A stretch of DNA of 64,000 nucleotides from Jidongwangia harbinensis (GTDB lineage: Bacteria; Actinomycetota; Actinomycetes; Mycobacteriales; Micromonosporaceae), in contig NZ_JAIWNC010000054.1 in NCBI RefSeq assembly GCF_020216025.1, positions 1 through 64,000 of the forward strand, in the 5' to 3' direction. Position numbers and translations under genes: made by a program. Positions 33,884 to 41,876 of this stretch are shown here, one piece after another. The notes beneath the pieces are model-generated. The model made no database searches. It saw only the letters and a program-made list of their open reading frames with translations, and was not told the origin of the DNA. How positions within the stretch are numbered: position 1 is the first letter of the stretch; every line of letters starts with the position of its first letter.

Positions 33884-34376
33884 CGAGACGCCGAGAACAC
33901 CTACGCCCATCTCGGGCGGCAGGTCATTGCGCTGTCCGGGGACGGCGGTTTGCCGATGCTGCTCGGAGAGGTGCTCACGCTGTCCCAGCGCAAGCTGCCA
34001 GTCAAGATCGTGGTGTTCAACAACGGCGCCTTGTCGTTCGTGGACTTGGAGATGAAGGCGGCCGGCATTGTCACCTTCGGAACCGAGCTGATCGATACTG
34101 ACTTCGCCGCTATCGCCGGCGCCGCGGGCATGTTCGGCGCGCGGGTCGAGAAGCCCGACGAGCTGGAGGGCGCGTTGCGTGAGGCGTTCAGCTATGACGG
34201 GGCGGCTCTGGTCGATGTACGTACCGCTCGCCACGAGCTGGCGCTGCCAACGAAGCTCACCCTTCGGCCAGATCAAAGGCTTCTCCCAGGACGCGACCAG
34301 GACTCCTGTCCGGCGGGGCCGCCGAAATCATCGAGCTCGGCAAGACGAAGCCGTCGCCAGCGGGAAATCGAGTAGC
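33884..34376 (+). pseudogene. poxB: C-terminal fragment of a pyruvate oxidase/dehydrogenase (PoxB-like)
   Basis: The frame after TGA 33881-33883 encodes a thiamine-diphosphate domain: TYAHLGRQVIALSGDGGLPM ... KIVVFNNGALSFVDLEMKAAG, with the GDG...NN cofactor motif intact. The tail breaks: FGQIKGFSQDATRT is in a second frame and LLSGGAAEIIELGKTK in a third. The first 400 or more residues are missing. PoxB converts pyruvate to acetate and CO2, passing electrons to quinone. Upstream 33714-33883 contains no interpretable gene. Confidence 0.85.
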
Positions 34377-34541
34377 CTTCACCCCGGCATCCGTGGCTGC
34401 TGAACGCCGCAGGCGATCAGTACCTCCTGAGATCCAGGCCGCCGGGATGCACGTTCGGCCTCCTCGATCACGGCGCCGCCGATCGGCGAGTGCCACTTCC
34501 CCGGCGAGTGCCAGCGTATCGCGTGCCGAGGAGGCCACCCG

Positions 34542-35627
34542 GTGACCGCAATGACAACGGTCCTCTTCGCCGTGGTCGGCGCGAGGTTCCTGATTCCGTT
34601 GCTCATTCCGCGGTATCCCCTACCGGCCATCGTCGCCGCGCTCGTCCTGGACGGCATCGATCAGACGATCTTCCAGTCGTTCGGCTTCGACCCGCCCGGA
34701 TATCAGGGCTACGACAAGGCCATGGACGTGTACTACCTTGCCATCGCCTACCTGTCGACCATGCGCAACTGGGTCAGCCGGCCGGCCGTCGCCGTCGGCC
34801 GGTTCCTGTTCTTCTACCGCCTTCTCGGCGTCATGGCGTTCGAGCTGACTGAGTGGCGGCCCCTGTTACTGATCTTCCCCAACACCTTCGAGTACTTCTT
34901 TATCGCGTACGAGCTGGTCCGGTTGCGGTGGGACCCGGCCCGCCGCCGGGCCACGTCGTGGATCACGACGGCGGCGGGCATCTGGGTCTGCGTGAAGCTG
35001 CCCCAAGAGTACTGGATCCACATCGCCCAGCTCGACGTGACGGACCTGGTACAACAACACCCGCTGAGGGCGACCGCCCTGTTCGCATCCGTCGTCTGTC
35101 TGGCCTTGATAACGTGGTTTGCGGTCCGGCCACGGATGCCGGCTCCCGACTGGCCCTGGCGCATCACGGCGGATCCGCTCCCCCACGGGATGGGCACAGC
35201 TGCGCGGCGGAGCCGCTGGGTCGCGGCACGGGGACGGCTGCTGTCCGTGGCCACCGCGGAGAAGGTCGTGCTCGTCGGGTTCCTGGCCGTGATCTACGGG
35301 CAGGTGCTGCCAGGACGGCAGTCCACCGACACCCAGCTGTTCCTGGGCGTCACCGTCTTCGTCGTCGTCAACGCCGCGGTCGCATTGTGGGCGGCCCGCG
35401 GGGCACACACCCTGGAGTCACTGCTTGCAGCATTCGGCGTCCGCCTACTGATGAACGCCGGTCTCCTCGTGCTGGGCGGCCAGCTGCTCCGGCTCGGCGG
35501 CGGCCAGCTCAACCGCGCCAACACACTCTTCTTCATCCTGCTGCTCAGCCTGGTCACGCTCCTGGACGACCGGTACCGGCCGGTCTACCAGGCTCGCTTC
35601 CCACCCGAGCGTCAGCGTTCGGCGTAG
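34542..35627 (+). CDS. polytopic membrane protein, unknown
   Basis: 361 residues from GTG 34542, with GAGGAGG upstream. Eight to nine hydrophobic helices, e.g. FAVVGARFLIPLLIPRYP, ALFASVVCLALITWFAV and LLMNAGLLVLGGQLLRL, with a cytoplasmic basic loop near residues 215-235. DGIDQTIFQSFGFDPPGYQ and FPNTFEYFFIAYELVRL look conserved but I do not recognise a family. It converges on terC, overlapping it by 16 bases. Confidence 0.78.
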   Translation: MTAMTTVLFAVVGARFLIPLLIPRYPLPAIVAALVLDGIDQTIFQSFGFDPPGYQGYDKAMDVYYLAIAYLSTMRNWVSRPAVAVGRFLFFYRLLGVMAFELTEWRPLLLIFPNTFEYFFIAYELVRLRWDPARRRATSWITTAAGIWVCVKLPQEYWIHIAQLDVTDLVQQHPLRATALFASVVCLALITWFAVRPRMPAPDWPWRITADPLPHGMGTAARRSRWVAARGRLLSVATAEKVVLVGFLAVIYGQVLPGRQSTDTQLFLGVTVFVVVNAAVALWAARGAHTLESLLAAFGVRLLMNAGLLVLGGQLLRLGGGQLNRANTLFFILLLSLVTLLDDRYRPVYQARFPPERQRSA

Positions 35628-36799
35628 GAGTCGGCGGCGTGCGTGTCCCGCGCCCGGTAGAGCAGCGCCATCAGCTTCTCCTCCTCGCGGACCCGCGCAC
35701 GGTACTTCTCCGGCAAACTCTTGATCACCTCGATCTCGCCCACCAGCTTGGCGTAGATCTCCTCCCGGCGGACGAGGTCGTTCTCGATCTCCAGGTACTC
35801 GGTGGCATGGCGCCGTGCCGCGGACACCGCATTCTGGGCACGGCCCTTGGCACTGAAGATCGACGCGAGGATGGTGACCGTGAGGATGCCGAGGATGAGG
35901 CTCAGCGACAGGCCGGTGCCCATCTCGGTCACCGGGACCGGCCGGCCGTCGTTGATGAACGGCACGTTGTTCTCGTGCATCGCATGCAGGACGAGCTTGA
36001 CACCGATCAGCGCGAGGATGGCAGCGAGACCGTAGCTCAGGTAGATCAGCCGGTCCAGCAACCCGTCGATGAGGAAGTACAGCTGACGCAGGCCGAGCAA
36101 CGAGAACGCCGTCGCGGTGAAGACGATGAAGACGTTCTGGGTCAGCCCGAAGATGGCCGGGATGGAGTCCAGCGCGAAGAGCAGGTCGGTGCCGGCGATG
36201 GCCACCATGACCAGCAGCATCGGGGTCATCACCCGCGTGCCGTCCCGGACGGTGAACAGCTTGTCGCCGTCGTAGGTGTCGCCGGTGTGGAACAGTTTCC
36301 GGGCCAGCCGGACCATGATGTTGTCCGCGGTGTGGCTGTCCTCCCCCTCCGGCTTGAGCAGGTTCCCCGCGGTGATCAGCAGGATGAGGCCGAACAGGTA
36401 GAAGACCCACGCGAACGAATTGATCAGCGCCGCGCCGAGAAAGATGAACCCGGTCCGGGCGATCAGCGAGAACACGATGCCGAAGAGCAGAACCTTCTGC
36501 TGGTCGGCGCGCGGCACCTTGAAGCTCGTCATGATGATGAGGAACACGAACAGGTTGTCGACGGACAGCGCCTTCTCGGTCACGTACCCGGCGAAGTACT
36601 CCGCCCCCATGGTCGTGCCGCCGAAGATCCACGTGCCGATGCCGAACAGGATTGCGATGCCGACGTAGACGGCCGACCAGCGGGCCGCCTCCGCCAGGGT
36701 CGGTATGTGCGCCTGACGTACGTGGAAGACGAAGTCGAACAGCAGTAGACCGGCGATGCCGGCGATCGTGAACGTCCAGACCAAAAGGGGTACGTCCAT
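35612..36799 (-). CDS. terC: TerC/Alx-family membrane protein
   Basis: 395 residues. TerC core with the acidic membrane motifs AEYFAGYVTEKALSVDNLFV and VAIAGTDLLFALDSIPAIFG, whose Asp/Glu/Asn residues are thought to bind Mn2+. The family exports manganese and is tied to tellurite resistance and metalation of exported proteins. After about residue 310 comes a cytoplasmic, charged coiled tail (RREEIYAKLVGEIEVIKSLP) not found in short homologues. I see no convincing yybP-ykoY riboswitch in the 36800-36917 leader. Confidence 0.9.
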   Translation of the reverse strand: MDVPLLVWTFTIAGIAGLLLFDFVFHVRQAHIPTLAEAARWSAVYVGIAILFGIGTWIFGGTTMGAEYFAGYVTEKALSVDNLFVFLIIMTSFKVPRADQQKVLLFGIVFSLIARTGFIFLGAALINSFAWVFYLFGLILLITAGNLLKPEGEDSHTADNIMVRLARKLFHTGDTYDGDKLFTVRDGTRVMTPMLLVMVAIAGTDLLFALDSIPAIFGLTQNVFIVFTATAFSLLGLRQLYFLIDGLLDRLIYLSYGLAAILALIGVKLVLHAMHENNVPFINDGRPVPVTEMGTGLSLSLILGILTVTILASIFSAKGRAQNAVSAARRHATEYLEIENDLVRREEIYAKLVGEIEVIKSLPEKYRARVREEEKLMALLYRARDTHAADSYAER

Positions 36800-36917
36800 T
36801 GCCTGAGCTCCGGTTCCGGTAGGGGCAAGACGACGCCGGGCCCGCAGCCGCCATCGACCCGCCGCGTCGCTGACAGTTACCCATCCTCAGCTCGTCCTAC
36901 ACGGACGCTCGACAGGG

Positions 36918-37040
36918 ATGATGATCGCGGGCGTGTGCGCAGCCGTCGCTGACCGCTTCGGCCTGTCGCGCGCACTTGTTCGGGTCGCGTTCTTTTTGGA
37001 GTCGGCGAACTGGGTACATCGTCGTTTGAACTTCTCACCA
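36918..37040 (+). pseudogene. broken PspC-domain gene
   Basis: MMIAGVCAAVADRFGLSRAL and VRVAFFL match the intact PspC protein at 50467 (VIVGVCAAIADRFGLSRALV). The text on both sides of this core is out of frame: the expected GVGELxYIVVW segment can be read only by switching frames around 36993-37025. PspC domains sit in the membrane and act in envelope-stress signalling. This copy is decayed. Confidence 0.75.
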
Positions 37041-37197
37041 CGTGTGCGGACTGCTGAGCCGGGCAGACCGCGTTCGTGGGCGGAGTTCAGCTCGTCGAGG
37101 TCCACGCCGGGATGTGCCCAGTCCCGCCGGGGCTCCGGGGTCACCTCTGATGGCAGTCACCCTAGCCCCCGGAAAGCCGTGCAGGCCTCCAGCGCAC

Positions 37198-38255
37198 TCA
37201 GTCGTCGCGCCGTGTCGGAGGTGCATCACTGAACGCCTCCTCCGGGTTGACCCCGGCGAAGACCATCACGTCCCCGGCGAACATCCGGATGCCGGCGTAC
37301 GCGGCGGCGAGCGCGGAATGTGCGGGAACCTGCCCTCCGTGCTGGATCAGCCACGTCACCAGATCGGCGACATGCTCGGTGACGTTCCGCCGGATGCTCT
37401 GGTCTCCTGGGTCCTCGGCGAGATTGTCCATCGCGGCCGCCAAGTCCCGAACGGTGCCCACGAGCCGGGCGCGGAGGGGCCCGTGAATCACCGTGACCGT
37501 ACGGGTCAGCATGAGGCAGCTGCCGACCAGAAGATCCAGGTGGTCCGCGCGTTCCCGCTCCGCCACAACCAGGCTGGCCCGCCGCCGCCACGTAGGCGCG
37601 TGCCCGTGATCCGGTCGCTGGCAATCCGAGTCGTGCCCAGCGCCGTAAGCTCGTCCCGCAGGTCTCGTAGCTTCGTCGTGGCGGCCTCCGCACGCTTTAG
37701 GTCTGCGTGCTCGACTGCGTCGCCGGTCATCCGGAGGCCGTCTGCCAAGCTCGACAGCACAGTGGCTTCCGCGCGTCTGAGCAACCGCAGTGGCTCTGGA
37801 GGGAACAGCAGCTGGCTGAACGTCAGGGCGACCGCAGCCCCGATGACGGCGTCCACCAGCCGGTCCCATCCTTGCTGCGGGTGACCGAGTACGGTGACCA
37901 GGATTGCGCCAACGGCTGCCTGCGCTCGTACGATCCGGGCGTCGTCCACCGTCCGTGCGAGCAGCATGGCGAGGAATGTCGCCGCCGCCAAGGTCCAGGC
38001 GCTGCCTGCTGCCAGCCAGACCGCCGCCCCTCCGACCGCTACACCGATGAGCACTCCGGCCAGTAACCGCACCGCGTTCGACCCACGGCGTCCCAGCGTG
38101 GCGTTCAGCCCGATGACCGCCGCGACCGGGGCGAAGAACGGGTGCGCGTGGCCCGCCACGCGCACCGCTACCAGCCAGGCCACGACCGCCGCTGCGCTCT
38201 GCTGTGCCAATGGCCAGGAAGTACTGATCCACCGCTGCGACCTCGTCCGCGCCAT
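37198..38255 (-). pseudogene. FUSC/aromatic-acid-exporter-type gene, single frameshift
   Basis: Frame one, from ATG 38255, gives an N-terminal membrane half (AAAVVAWLVAVRVAGHAHPF; AVRLLAGVLIGVAVGGAAVW) with the FUSC/ArAE layout and continues to TRIASDRITGTRLRGGG. The other frame then continues RASLVVAERERADHLDLLVG ... VPAHSALAAAYAGIRMFAGD to the stop at 37198. One extra G in the GGGCC run near 37592 would join them into about 352 residues. The protein would be an inner-membrane exporter-like protein. A sequencing error is possible. Confidence 0.72.
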
Positions 38256-38349
38256 CGGACCGCCCTACTCCGTCCCCGCGGTGGCCGGCCGATCGCCGGG
38301 CCACCACATTCTGACTCATGAGGTGCCCGTCAGCACTCCGTGCGTTCGC

Positions 38350-39113
38350 TCAGCCGAGCTGCCGGCCACCCTTGCCCTGAGCCGCAGCCACCCTGGACAC
38401 CGGAGCCCAGGCGCTGGTCGTCGCCGCCCTCGCCTGGCTCGTCCCGCTATCCATCGTCACCGCCCGACGCCGGCGACGGCTCGCGCCGGTACCAGGCGAT
38501 TTCGGCGCGTCGAGACTGAACCGCAGGCCGACCACCCGGATCAGGAAGCACACCGCGGCCGCGCAGAGCGCCGCCGGGGCGCCGAGCACATGGTGGACAC
38601 CGCCGCCGTCGGCGGCAACAGCCAGCGCTGCGCCGATCAGAGCCGGGATCGCGTACAGTCCCCGGCTCAGCACGCCCGGGACCCGCCGGATCAGTACGTC
38701 CCGCAGCGTTCCGCCGCCCACCGCGGTGATCGCCCCGAGGATGATCGCCTGCGCCGGGCCACCGCCCATCTCCACCGCCTTGGCCGCCTCGGTGACCGCG
38801 AACAAGCTCAGCCCTGCCGCGTTAAGAAGGTCGATCGCCCTGGTAAACCGGCCCGACCAACGGCTGAACAGGAACACGGTCAATCCTCCACCGACCGCCA
38901 CGGCCGGGTAGCGCCAGTCGACGAACGTCGCCGGCGGCAGAGCACCCAGCAAGACATCGCGGACAATGCCCCCACCGACCGCGGTGATCATGCCCAGGGT
39001 GATCACCCGACGATGTCCACGTGTGTCGCGCGGACGGCGGTCAGGGCACCGTTCAACGCAAACGCGAACGTCCCCGCCAGGTCAAGCACCAGCAGCACAG
39101 ACGGATCAGGCAT
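38350..39113 (-). pseudogene. TRIC (UPF0126) cation-channel family gene, single frameshift
   Basis: From ATG 39113 the product starts MPDPSVLLVLDLAGTFAFAL and NGALTAVRATHVDIVG, then hits TGA; the next frame continues VITLGMITAVGGGIVRDVLL. Adding one G to GGGTG at 39007-39011 restores DIVGVITLG, the usual text. The repeat of the family motif (GAITAVGGGTLRDVL) and seven helices identify the bacterial TRIC/UPF0126 family, which forms K+-permeable trimeric channels. The last 50 residues are low-complexity and may come from fused foreign DNA. Confidence 0.78.
38375..38451 (+). pseudogene. tail fragment of an M20 amidohydrolase gene
   Basis: CACCGGAGCCCAGGCGCTGG and CGTCGCCGCCCTCGCCTGGC follow the last codons of the M20 gene (CACCGGAACCGAGGCGCTGG and CGTCGCCGCACTCGCCTGGC at 32539-32579) almost base for base, encoding TGAQALVVAALAWLV against TGTEALVVAALAWLA. 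The fragment lies antisense to the 3' end of the TRIC gene. Confidence 0.7.
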
Positions 39114-39287
39114 AGCCTTGGTCTACCGCATCGCCCATCCGAGCCCCAGACCGGACGAACCCACGCGCGCCCGCACCGCCCTCGTCGTGCTGGACAGCCC
39201 TTCGATCCAGAGGTCACGGCTGACGCATGGTTAGTGCCGATGTCCGGCAACCAAACTCGACGATCCTCGCCGTCAGTGGCCATGACC

Positions 39288-39304
39288 CTGCCGACAGTCG
39301 GCGA
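39288..39304. promoter_or_regulatory. 17-bp palindrome, site 4
   Basis: CTGCCGACAGTCGGCGA, 77 bases upstream of the CBS-BON start at 39381. The outer pair differs from the other sites but the TGCCGACNNTCGGC core is kept. Confidence 0.6.
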
Positions 39305-39380
39305 GCATGCTGGAGGTATGGAAGCCGGGCAGCCGCGGCGACCCTGCGCAACCGCTGCCCGTCGACAGGAGAGACACACC

Positions 39381-40064
39381 ATGCCGCGATGGCGAGCCAA
39401 CGACGTGATGACGACAGATGTGGTCACCGCGACCACCGATACCTCGGTCAGCGAACTGGCCGATCTGCTGACCGAACACCGGATCAGCGCCGTGCCGGTG
39501 GTCGACAAGGGTGGCCGGGTACTCGGAGTGGTATCGCAGGCGGACCTGATAACGAAGGTGCCCGCCCGACCGCAGTACGCCGGACGCGCCCGACCCGGAA
39601 CGCCGCCGCGCGCCGGTGATCTGATGACCAGTCCAGCGGTGCGGGTCTCCGCACGGGCATCACTACCGACGGCGGCCCGCACGATGGCGAACAGCAACGT
39701 CAAGCGCTTGATCGTCACCGACGACCGCGGCCGCCTCGATGGTGTCCTGTCCCGCGCCGACCTGGTGCGGCTTCACACCCGTTCCGATGACACGATCCGC
39801 CGGGACATCGAGGACCGCGTCCTACGCCGGACCTTGTCGATGGAACCGGGACAGGTACGCGCCGCTGTCAGCGACGGAGTCGCCACGCTCACCGGCGCCG
39901 TGGGCCGGCGCACCACCGCGGCCATCACGGTGCGGCTGGTCTCGGAGATCCCCGGAGTGGTGTCGGTGGTCGACAAACTCGACCACGACTTCGACGACAC
40001 CAAGCTGGCCCGTTCCCGGGTCGGCCGTACGCACCCGTTCAGCGCCCACCCCTTCGACCCCTGA
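39381..40064 (+). CDS. CBS-pair and BON-domain protein
   Basis: 227 residues from ATG 39381, with AGGAGAG upstream. Two CBS domains (NDVMTTDVVTATTDTSVSEL; DLMTSPAVRVSARASLPTAA), each ending in GVVSQADL or GVLSRADL, then a BON domain (SDDTIRRDIEDRVLRRTL ... DGVATLTGAVGRRTTAA ... IPGVVSVVDKLDHDFDD). The BON part is closer to that of USP-BON (22494-22700) than to that of the CBS-BON protein at 17503. Predicted cytoplasmic adenylate sensor with a lipid- or protein-binding tail. Site 4 of the palindrome lies 77 bases upstream. Confidence 0.88.
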   Translation: MPRWRANDVMTTDVVTATTDTSVSELADLLTEHRISAVPVVDKGGRVLGVVSQADLITKVPARPQYAGRARPGTPPRAGDLMTSPAVRVSARASLPTAARTMANSNVKRLIVTDDRGRLDGVLSRADLVRLHTRSDDTIRRDIEDRVLRRTLSMEPGQVRAAVSDGVATLTGAVGRRTTAAITVRLVSEIPGVVSVVDKLDHDFDDTKLARSRVGRTHPFSAHPFDP

Positions 40065-40093
40065 TACACCACGACCCAGACGAGGGAGTTCCG

Positions 40094-40225
40094 ATGAAAT
40101 CACACCGCCCGAACACCGTGGTCGTCATCAGCGCGGTGGTTGACCTCGCTGTCATCCCCGCTGTCCTGCGTGGACTCGAGCAAGGCGCCGTGTTCGCGAC
40201 CGTGGCTGGTCTACGACCGTCATAG
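40094..40225 (+). CDS. possible 43-residue peptide
   Basis: ATG 40094 follows GAGGGA at a good distance. The product (MKSHRPNTVVVISAVVDLAV, then a second short hydrophobic stretch) could form one membrane helix. It lies between the CBS-BON and USP genes. It may equally be the start of a truncated gene. No other gene is visible up to 40365. Confidence 0.3.
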   Translation: MKSHRPNTVVVISAVVDLAVIPAVLRGLEQGAVFATVAGLRPS

Positions 40226-40365
40226 AAGCGTGTCCGAAGCGGCGAAACCGAGAGGGGTCCACGCTCCGACCCGTACACCGAGGCAGGACCCGGACGCCAA
40301 CGTGCGCCAGGGAAGCGGTGCAGCATGACGCGTAGCGCTCACCAAGCCATCAAGAGAGGTACACA

Positions 40366-40866
40366 ATGGGCAACTCGCTGATCGTGGTCGGAATCGACGG
40401 CTCTCCCCATTCGGACACGGCAGTCGAGTGGGCCGCCACCCGCGCCCGGCAGACCGGCGCACGCCTGCGGCTCCTGCACGCTTACGATCTGCCGGCACCC
40501 GTACCGTCGATGTCGTTGGCCGCCGCGACGCCGTCATCCATCGCCGACCCCGCAACCTATGCCGCGCAGGCCGGCGAAGCCGCCCTGGCCGCGGCAGTCG
40601 ACGTGGCCCACCGCCACGGCCGGGACATCGACCTGACAACTGAACTCGGCATCGGCGGCGCCGCACCGGCGCTCATCGACGCCTCCGCCGAATCCGACCT
40701 GATCGTCGTCGGGTCGCGCGGCCGTGGCGGGTTCACCGGCCTGCTGCTCGGCTTCACCAGCCAATCCGTACTGCACCACGCCGCCTTTCCCGTCGCAGTC
40801 ATTCGCACTGGACAGGCGGTGTCACCAAATCAAGACCAACCCGCTTCATCCGCTTACCATCCGTAG
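40366..40866 (+). CDS. single-domain universal stress protein, chimaeric
   Basis: 166 residues, one UspA domain with the ATP loop VVGSRGRGGFTGLLLGF. The first 125 residues are nearly those of the first domain of the tandem USP at 22721 (GSPHSDTAVEWAATRARQTG), whereas the last 35 (LLHHA-like SVLHHAAFPVAVIRTGQAVS) match the end of that protein's second domain. The gene therefore looks like a tandem USP that lost its middle by recombination at the repeated GSRGRG motif. It starts 302 bases after the CBS-BON stop, mirroring the gene order at 22 kb. Confidence 0.88.
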   Translation: MGNSLIVVGIDGSPHSDTAVEWAATRARQTGARLRLLHAYDLPAPVPSMSLAAATPSSIADPATYAAQAGEAALAAAVDVAHRHGRDIDLTTELGIGGAAPALIDASAESDLIVVGSRGRGGFTGLLLGFTSQSVLHHAAFPVAVIRTGQAVSPNQDQPASSAYHP

Positions 40867-40955
40867 AGATGTCAGTAGCCAAGCCACCTACCCGCAGCGG
40901 TCAGTGTCGACGACCGTGCCGGGCGTCGATGCGGAGAACGAGGAAACCACACATC

Positions 40956-41495
40956 ATGGCGACGCTGCTGATGACAGTTGGACACGGGACGGCGACTGAG
41001 GACGAGCTCGTCACGCTGTTCCGCGGGGCGGGCCTGCGTCGACTGACTGACGTTCGCCGCTATCCCGGCAGCCGGGCTCATCCGCACGTGTCCCGGGACC
41101 GGTTGGTGCAGTGGCTGCCGGCATGCGGAATCAGTTACCGCCATGAGGAACGCCTTGGCGGGCGGCGCCGGCTGGACACCGAGTCCCCGGATTCGTGGTG
41201 GAAGGTCGCGGCGTTCCGTGCCTATGCCGGCCACATGCGATCAACTGAGTTCCTCGAGGCCATCGATCAACTGACCGCCGAGTTTCAGGCCGAGCCGACG
41301 GCAATCATGTGCAGCGAATCGTTGTGGTGGCGGTGTCACCGCCGCTTGGTCGCCGACTTCCTCACCATCGCGCGCGGACTGACCGTCTGTCATCTGGACC
41401 ACCACGGCAGGCTCGCTCAGCACCGCGTCTCTGGCGGAGCGCGGCTGACGCCCGGTGGGCTGCTGTGCTACGACACCGCCGTGACCGACAGTTGA
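40956..41495 (+). CDS. DUF488-family protein
   Basis: 179 residues from ATG 40956 (MATLLMTVGHGTATEDEL); an in-frame ATG 27 bases earlier is possible. DUF488 features: TVGHG start, LTDVRRYPGSRAHPHVSRD, CSESLWWRCHRRLVADFL with the paired Cys residues, and a C-terminal VCHLDHHGRL. The family is related to nucleotide-processing folds but has no agreed function; neighbours in other actinobacteria are often redox or stress genes. A hairpin follows the stop. Confidence 0.83.
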   Translation: MATLLMTVGHGTATEDELVTLFRGAGLRRLTDVRRYPGSRAHPHVSRDRLVQWLPACGISYRHEERLGGRRRLDTESPDSWWKVAAFRAYAGHMRSTEFLEAIDQLTAEFQAEPTAIMCSESLWWRCHRRLVADFLTIARGLTVCHLDHHGRLAQHRVSGGARLTPGGLLCYDTAVTDS

Positions 41496-41523
41496 TGAAC
41501 CGCGCCAACCATCCGGTCACTGG

Positions 41524-41546
41524 CTGACTGCGGGCCGGTCAGTCAG
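41524..41546 (+). terminator. hairpin downstream of the DUF488 gene
   Basis: CTGACTG (41524-41530) and CAGTCAG (41540-41546) form a perfect 7-bp stem with a 9-base loop, 29 bases after the stop. No T tract, as is common in high-GC actinobacteria. From here to 41876 no gene is recognised. Confidence 0.45.
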
Positions 41547-41876
41547 GGGTAATGGTGGCGTTCCGCGTCGTGCCGTCGGATGCGCGCACGCTGACCCTGA
41601 TGGGATTGATGCAGCTCGGCGACGGAAGACGGATAATGACAATTAACCGTACGCGTTGCCGATGTCTTGATCACCGGCTCACCGCGCCGAGTAGGAGGTG
41701 CCGCTCCAAATTCGCCTCCGCTCCGGACAGCAGCTCGTTTTCGATGATCAACAAACCACACCGTGATGGTGGTTCCTGAGCTGCACTGGCGAACCGGTGC
41801 GTGCGACGCAGTCCACAGAGACGGTGCAATCAACGTTGCCGTGGCCCCGGCGACCGGCAGGAGACGGGAGAGCCTG

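Noticed and set aside
36800..36917. Possible manganese riboswitch before terC
   Set aside because: No paired-helix pattern or conserved loops of the yybP-ykoY type could be found by eye in this short leader.
38601..38618. A GCCGCCGTCGGCGGCAA sequence resembling the 17-bp palindrome
   Set aside because: It lies inside the TRIC coding region, lacks the TTGCCGA arm and is not near a start codon.
41552..41779. Short plus-strand frame starting MVAFRVVPSDARTLTLMG
   Set aside because: Looks protein-like for 25 residues only, then becomes Arg/Ser-rich; no family recognised and no good ribosome-binding site.
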